A stretch of DNA of 64,000 nucleotides from Litorivita sp040371945 (GTDB taxonomy: Bacteria; Pseudomonadota; Alphaproteobacteria; Rhodobacterales; Rhodobacteraceae). Numbering within the stretch: the first letter of the stretch is position 1; every line of letters begins with the position of its first letter. The position numbers were made by a program, and so were the translations under genes. The notes beneath the pieces were generated by a model that searched no databases, was not told where the DNA came from, and saw only the letters and a program-made list of their open reading frames with translations. Location of the stretch: positions 248,001 through 312,000 of the forward strand of contig NZ_BAABWS010000001.1 of assembly GCF_040371945.1 (NCBI RefSeq). The letters are read 5' to 3'. Positions 60,254-64,000 of the stretch are shown here, one piece after another.

Positions 60254-61171
60254 ATGACAAACACCGCTCCTTCACAGACCACAGGCCCGCAAATCTTGCG
60301 CGCGGCGATGTGGATGTCCGGCGCCATTGCCTCCTTCTCTCTTATGGCCGTCGCGGGCCGCCTGCTTGGGCCGCAGCACGACACATTCGAGATCATGACC
60401 TATCGCAGCCTCGTCGGTTTTGTCATTGTCTGCGCCCTGCTCACCGCCCGCAATATGTGGGGGCAGATCACCACCCATCGCCTTGGGCTGCACCTGATCC
60501 GCAACCTTGCGCATTTCACCGGCCAGAACCTGTGGTTCTTTGCGGTGGCCATCACCCCTTTGGCGCAGGTCTTTGCGCTGGAGTTTACCACGCCGCTTTG
60601 GGTGATCCTGCTCTCGCCGCTGTTCTTGGGCGAGCGGTTCACGGCGGTCAAACTGCTGTCGGTGCTCATTGGCCTAACCGGCATCTGGCAAGTGACCCAA
60701 GTCGGAAATCTTTTGGAACTGTCATCTGTGCTCCAAGGCGGCACCGGTCTGGCCGCGGCGGCGGCGTCTGCCATTTTCTTCGCAACAACAATCATTTGCA
60801 CCAAGAAGCTCACCGGAAATATCACCGTGGCCTGTATCCTGTTCTACCTCACCGGCATGCAGGTGCTCTTTGGTTTGGGCGCGGGTCTCATGGACGGGCA
60901 AATGGCCCTGCCCACAGCATCGAGCGCACCTTGGCTGGTGCTGGTCGGCTGCGCGGGGCTGATGGCGCATTACTGCCTGACCAATGCGCTCAAAACCGCG
61001 CCCGCAACTGTGGTCGCCCCGCTCGACTTCATTCGCCTTCCGGTGATCGCATTCGTGGGGCTTGTCATGTTCAACGAATCTCTGACGTTGTCCCTTGTCT
61101 ATGGGGCCGCGCTGATTTTTGCCGCCAATTATATCAACATCTGGTTTGAAACTCACCGAAAGCCCGCTTGA
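60254..61171 (+). CDS. EamA-family (DMT) transporter
   Basis: A 305-residue, ten-TM drug/metabolite transporter with two EamA repeats. The first repeat ends in PLWVILLSPLFLGERFTAVKLLSVLIGLTGIWQV and the second in VAPLDFIRLPVIAFVGLVMFNESLTLSLVYGAALIFAANYINIW. Substrates in the family are small metabolites, unknown here. ATG 60254 is chosen over the upstream frame start. The second EamA gene follows after 114 bp, but the two are not close paralogues by eye. Confidence 0.88.
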   Translation: MTNTAPSQTTGPQILRAAMWMSGAIASFSLMAVAGRLLGPQHDTFEIMTYRSLVGFVIVCALLTARNMWGQITTHRLGLHLIRNLAHFTGQNLWFFAVAITPLAQVFALEFTTPLWVILLSPLFLGERFTAVKLLSVLIGLTGIWQVTQVGNLLELSSVLQGGTGLAAAAASAIFFATTIICTKKLTGNITVACILFYLTGMQVLFGLGAGLMDGQMALPTASSAPWLVLVGCAGLMAHYCLTNALKTAPATVVAPLDFIRLPVIAFVGLVMFNESLTLSLVYGAALIFAANYINIWFETHRKPA

Positions 61172-61285
61172 GGCGCCATGCGCCATGCGCCCGAACGCGC
61201 GCCCGAGGCTGCGGCCCTATCAAATCGTCTGCGGGGCGCATGATCGCGATTGCCTTCGCCGCGCGCTGCGCCCACTACTGACCCC

Positions 61286-62242
61286 ATGAGCACAAAATCC
61301 ACCGCCCGCGCCCCGACCGCGCAAATCACCGCCTCGCCCCGCGCATGGGCGGAACTCATGCTGCTTGCGATGATTTGGGGCGTCTCTTTCCTGTGCAACG
61401 CGGTGGTTTTGCGCGAAGTCGGCTTTGTCACCATCGTGGCCTTTCGCGTCGGCGGGGCGGCTTTGGTGCTTTGGGCCTATGTGCTGTGGCGCGGGCTCAA
61501 AGTCCCGCGCGGGGTCCGCATTTGGGGGGCATTTGCCGTCATGGGGTTTTTGAACAATGCATTGCCCTTCACCCTCATCACCTTCGGGCAACAACATATC
61601 CCCTCAGGCTTGAGCGCCATTTTGAACAGCACCACCGCCGTTTTCGGCATCCTCATCGCCGCCATCGTTTTCGCCGACGAGCGCCTGACCTCGCGCAAGA
61701 TTATCGGCGTCAGCCTCGGGTTTCTGGGCGCGGCCACGGCGATCGGGTTGGATGCGATCCACGCCTTTGACATCACCTCTGTGGCGCAACTCGCCTTGAT
61801 CGGCGCGGCCATCGGGTATGGTCTTTCGGGCGCTTGGGCGCGGGCGAAGCTGACCGGAATGCCGCCGCAAATCGCCTCTGCGGGCATGCTCACCTGCTCC
61901 AGCGCGATGATGATCCCTTTTGCGCTTTGGGCCGAGGGCCTGCCCAGCCTCGACTATAGCGCCGCCACTTGGGGCGGGTTGTTTTATCTGGCGGTGCTGG
62001 CAACGGCGGGGGCCTATTTGCTCTACTACCGCATCGCCGCTTCGGCGGGGGTTGGCAACCTGCTCTTGGTCACGCTTCTGGTCGCGCCGATTGCGATCTT
62101 GCTCGGCGCAGTGATCTTGGGCGAAAGCCTCGCGCCGAACGCCTATTTCGGCTTTGCGCTTTTGGCCATCGGCCTGTTGATCATCGACGGGCGGATTTTG
62201 CGCTACCTGCGCGCGGCAAGCCACAATCGCCCCACCAAATAA
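61286..62242 (+). CDS. EamA-family (DMT) transporter
   Basis: A 318-residue ten-TM transporter. Repeat 1 includes LMLLAMIWGVSFLCNAVVLREVGFVTIVAFRVGGA and repeat 2 ends in LVAPIAILLGAVILGESLAPNAYFGFALLAIGLLIIDGRIL. GFLNNALPFTLITFGQQHIPSGLSAILNSTTAVFG is a conserved YdcZ/RhaT-type stretch. Substrate unknown. The start is the ATG at 61286; a longer frame would need a rare initiator. Confidence 0.87.
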   Translation: MSTKSTARAPTAQITASPRAWAELMLLAMIWGVSFLCNAVVLREVGFVTIVAFRVGGAALVLWAYVLWRGLKVPRGVRIWGAFAVMGFLNNALPFTLITFGQQHIPSGLSAILNSTTAVFGILIAAIVFADERLTSRKIIGVSLGFLGAATAIGLDAIHAFDITSVAQLALIGAAIGYGLSGAWARAKLTGMPPQIASAGMLTCSSAMMIPFALWAEGLPSLDYSAATWGGLFYLAVLATAGAYLLYYRIAASAGVGNLLLVTLLVAPIAILLGAVILGESLAPNAYFGFALLAIGLLIIDGRILRYLRAASHNRPTK

Positions 62243-62313
62243 CCCGCGTCCCGCGTAGGGTTTGACCCCCCTGCCAACGCGCGATAGCAAAGCGGCAGAT
62301 AAGGGACCGCAAG

Positions 62314-63174
62314 ATGATCTATAAATCCGCGAAAGACTGGCGCGCTGCCAAACATAAAAAAGTGCTGTTTTTCGGCATGTCCGGCCTTGGCAAGACCCAT
62401 GTGTCCAATGTCCTGCGCGGCAGCGGCGCGTGGTTCCATTACAGCGTCGATTACCGCATCGGCACCCGCTATATGGGCGAATATATTGCCGATAACGCCA
62501 AGCTCGAGGCGATGAAAAACCCGTTTTTGCGCGATCTGCTGATGTCGGATTCGATCTATATCGGCTCCAATATCACCTTTGACAATCTCGCGCCGGTCTC
62601 TTCCTATCTGGGCAAACCTGGTGATCCGGCCAAGGGCGGGCTGCCCTACGGCGAATATTGCCGCCGTCAGGCACAATTCCGCAGCGCCGAGATCGCAGCG
62701 CTTTTTGACACGGCCGCCTTTATCACCCGTGCCAATGCGCTGTACGGATATCCGCATTTTGTCTGTGACACCGGCGGGTCGATTTGCGAATGGGTGGATG
62801 TGGACGATCCCGCCGATCCGGTGCTTTGCGCGCTGGAATCCGAGGCATTGATGGTCTGGATCAAGGGCAGCGAGGCCCATACCGCCGAATTGGTGCGCCG
62901 CTTCGACAAAGCCCCCAAACCGATGTCCTACCAGCCCGAATTTTTGGATCGCACTTGGGCCGAATACCTGCAAAACAACGGCTGCGCCCCCGAAGAGGTC
63001 GATCCCGATGCCTTCATCCGCTGGACCTATGCGCAGGCCTTGGCGCACCGCCAGCCGCGCTATGAGAAAATGGCGCGCCGCGGCGTGACCGTCACCGCCG
63101 ACGAGATCAGCGGCGTGACAAGCGAGGCCGATGTCGTAGAGGTGATCGCCGCCGCCCTAGACCGAACAGTCTAG
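62314..63174 (+). CDS. P-loop NTPase of unknown function
   Basis: A 286-residue protein. The Walker A motif KKVLFFGMSGLGKTHVSNVL is at residues 15-34, and a putative Walker B stretch is FVCDTGGSICEWVD at about residue 150. Between them lie YRIGTRYMGEYIADNAKLEAMKNPFLRDLL and SSYLGKPGDPAKGGLPYGEYCRRQAQ. Homologues in the order are called ATPase only. No membrane segment is seen. Its ending LDRTV and the stop codon lie in a palindromic repeat (63158-63173). It precedes metA by 69 bp. I do not recognise its function. Confidence 0.75.
   Translation: MIYKSAKDWRAAKHKKVLFFGMSGLGKTHVSNVLRGSGAWFHYSVDYRIGTRYMGEYIADNAKLEAMKNPFLRDLLMSDSIYIGSNITFDNLAPVSSYLGKPGDPAKGGLPYGEYCRRQAQFRSAEIAALFDTAAFITRANALYGYPHFVCDTGGSICEWVDVDDPADPVLCALESEALMVWIKGSEAHTAELVRRFDKAPKPMSYQPEFLDRTWAEYLQNNGCAPEEVDPDAFIRWTYAQALAHRQPRYEKMARRGVTVTADEISGVTSEADVVEVIAAALDRTV
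63158..63173. repeat. TRGACCRNNYGGTCYA palindrome, site 15 (overlaps a stop codon)
   Basis: TAGACCGAACAGTCTA (one mismatch, A for G at position 11). Its last two bases are the first two of the TAG stop codon of the P-loop gene (63172-63174), and the preceding bases code LDRTV. Confidence 0.8.
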
Positions 63175-63243
63175 CCGCCCTATATCAACAGACCAGCCAG
63201 ATTTCGCACCCCAGACCCGCGACGTTTCCAAGGACCCCGCCCC

Positions 63244-64000
63244 ATGCCGATCAAAATCCCTGCCGACCTGCCCGCCTATGACGTGCTCACGCGCGAAGGC
63301 GTATCGGTCATGACCGAGGACCAAGCGGCACGCCAAGACATCCGGCCGCTGCGCATCGGGCTGTTGAACCTGATGCCTAAGAAAATCCAGACCGAGAACC
63401 AGTTTGCGCGCCTGATCGGCGCCACACCGTTGCAGATCGATCTGACCCTTATCCGCATGAGCGAACATGAGGCGCGCAACACCACCGCCGAACATATGGA
63501 GAGCTTTTACCACGCCTTTTCCGATATTCGCGCCTCGGGCCAGAAATTTGACGGTTTCATCATCACCGGCGCCCCTATCGAGCACCTGCCCTTTGGCGAG
63601 GTGACCTATTGGGACGAGCTATGCGACGTCTTCGAATGGACGCAAACCCATGTGCATTCGACCATCGGCGTGTGTTGGGGCGGCATGGCGATGATCAATT
63701 ATTTCCACGGCGTGCCCAAACATATGCTTGATATCAAGGCCTTGGGCTGTTGGCGTCATGACAATCTTTCGCCCGCCTCGCCCTATCTGCGCGGATTTTC
63801 CGACGATTGCATCATCCCTGTCTCGCGCTGGACCGAAATCTTGCAAGACGACGTCGATGCCGTCGGCGGTTTGTTCACGCTTTTGGGCAGCAAAGAGGTC
63901 GGCCCCTGTATGGTCGAAGACCCCAGCCACCGCGCGCTCTATGTCTTTAACCATCTCGAATATGACAGCGACACGATCAAACAAGAATATGACCGCGATG
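63244..64000 (+). CDS. metA: Homoserine O-acyltransferase MetA (3' end outside window)
   Basis: The first 252 codons of a MetA-type enzyme are visible and the frame runs off the right edge. Catalytic Cys144 lies in HSTIGVCWGGMAMINYFHG. LRIGLLNLMPKKIQTENQFARLIG is the family N-terminal signature. In the specificity loop TGAPIEHLPF, Glu follows the hydrophobic residue after Pro, as in acetyl-CoA-using enzymes; succinyl-CoA users have Gly there. It is therefore probably a homoserine O-acetyltransferase (inference). ATG 63244 starts MPIKIPADLPAYDVLTREGV. I saw no SAM riboswitch in the 69-bp leader. Confidence 0.93.
   Translation, partial: MPIKIPADLPAYDVLTREGVSVMTEDQAARQDIRPLRIGLLNLMPKKIQTENQFARLIGATPLQIDLTLIRMSEHEARNTTAEHMESFYHAFSDIRASGQKFDGFIITGAPIEHLPFGEVTYWDELCDVFEWTQTHVHSTIGVCWGGMAMINYFHGVPKHMLDIKALGCWRHDNLSPASPYLRGFSDDCIIPVSRWTEILQDDVDAVGGLFTLLGSKEVGPCMVEDPSHRALYVFNHLEYDSDTIKQEYDRD

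Noticed and set aside
15490..63173. Palindromes as local TetR operators for adjacent genes
   Set aside because: Copies lie at 3' ends and inside genes rather than in promoters, and no tetR-type gene is in the window.
15490..63173. Palindromes as a CRISPR array or mobile element ends
   Set aside because: Spacing is irregular (0.75 to 11 kb), no spacers and no target-site duplications are seen.
63175..63243. SAM riboswitch in the metA leader
   Set aside because: The 69-bp leader shows no SAM-I, SAM-II or SAM-V core that I can recognise.
1..64000. tRNA or rRNA genes
   Set aside because: I looked for T-loop strings (GGTTCRANNCC) with matching acceptor stems and for rRNA signatures on both strands and found none.

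Overview
The window is a 64 kb chromosomal segment of a GC-rich alphaproteobacterium, most likely a member of the Rhodobacterales (Roseobacter/Rhodobacter group). Three things point there: the dusB(nifR3)-ntrB-ntrC-ntrY-ntrX-trkA-trkH-hfq-hflX block, an NtrC without the sigma54-contact loop, and several families typical of the order (PAS_5 protein, DUF6477, a DUF6456 regulator resembling the gene-transfer-agent activator GafA). It is mostly core chromosome. I see no prophage, insertion sequence, CRISPR array, rRNA or tRNA gene. Layout: 0-4.1 kb holds a PAS protein running off the left edge, then yicC-gmk-gamma carbonic anhydrase-phoR-like kinase. 4.1-11.2 kb holds acyl-CoA and organic acid catabolism (LysR regulator/glutaryl-CoA dehydrogenase, fused 2-oxoacid dehydrogenase E1, glycerate kinase) and a LuxR-type regulator. 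11.2-13.3 kb has a probable 6S RNA and tsf-rpsB. 13.5-20.1 kb has a head-to-head HupE/DUF4198 pair likely for nickel or cobalt, pseudouridine catabolism (psuK-psuG), a DUF502 membrane protein, a patatin and 3-hydroxybutyrate dehydrogenase. 20.3-31.4 kb has a candidate small RNA, an orphan peptide-binding protein, an entericidin-like lipoprotein, an acyl-CoA ligase, a DsbA-like protein, a K+ channel, an MFS exporter, isocitrate dehydrogenase, a 3-hydroxyisobutyrate dehydrogenase-like protein and a penicillin/AHL acylase-family Ntn hydrolase. 31.4-44 kb is the nitrogen/potassium/Hfq block on the minus strand. 44-50 kb has ispDF-pgpA-cinA, an ammonium transporter, a COQ10-like protein, hpt and lipA. 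50.4-54.5 kb is a peroxide-defence locus (peroxiredoxin, oxyR, katA, VIT/CCC1 transporter). 54.5-56.2 kb is the GafA-like regulator divergent from a DUF6477 gene, with DnaA- and CtrA-like boxes between them. 56.2-64 kb has a cupin, MttB-family methyltransferase, guaA, two EamA transporters, a P-loop protein and a metA homologue running off the right edge. The strongest unexplained signal is a 16-bp palindrome, TRGACCRNNYGGTCYA, in 15 close copies between 15.5 and 63.2 kb. Ten copies lie at gene 3' ends, and three of those overlap a stop codon. Five copies lie inside coding sequence in different reading frames and bring in A/T-ending codons. No copy lies in a divergent promoter region. This looks like a genome-wide protein-binding or recognition site (nucleoid organisation, nucleoid occlusion, DNA uptake or packaging) rather than a local operator. 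A second signal is an enrichment of the octamer TTTGCAAA, including three pairs spaced exactly 24 bp apart.
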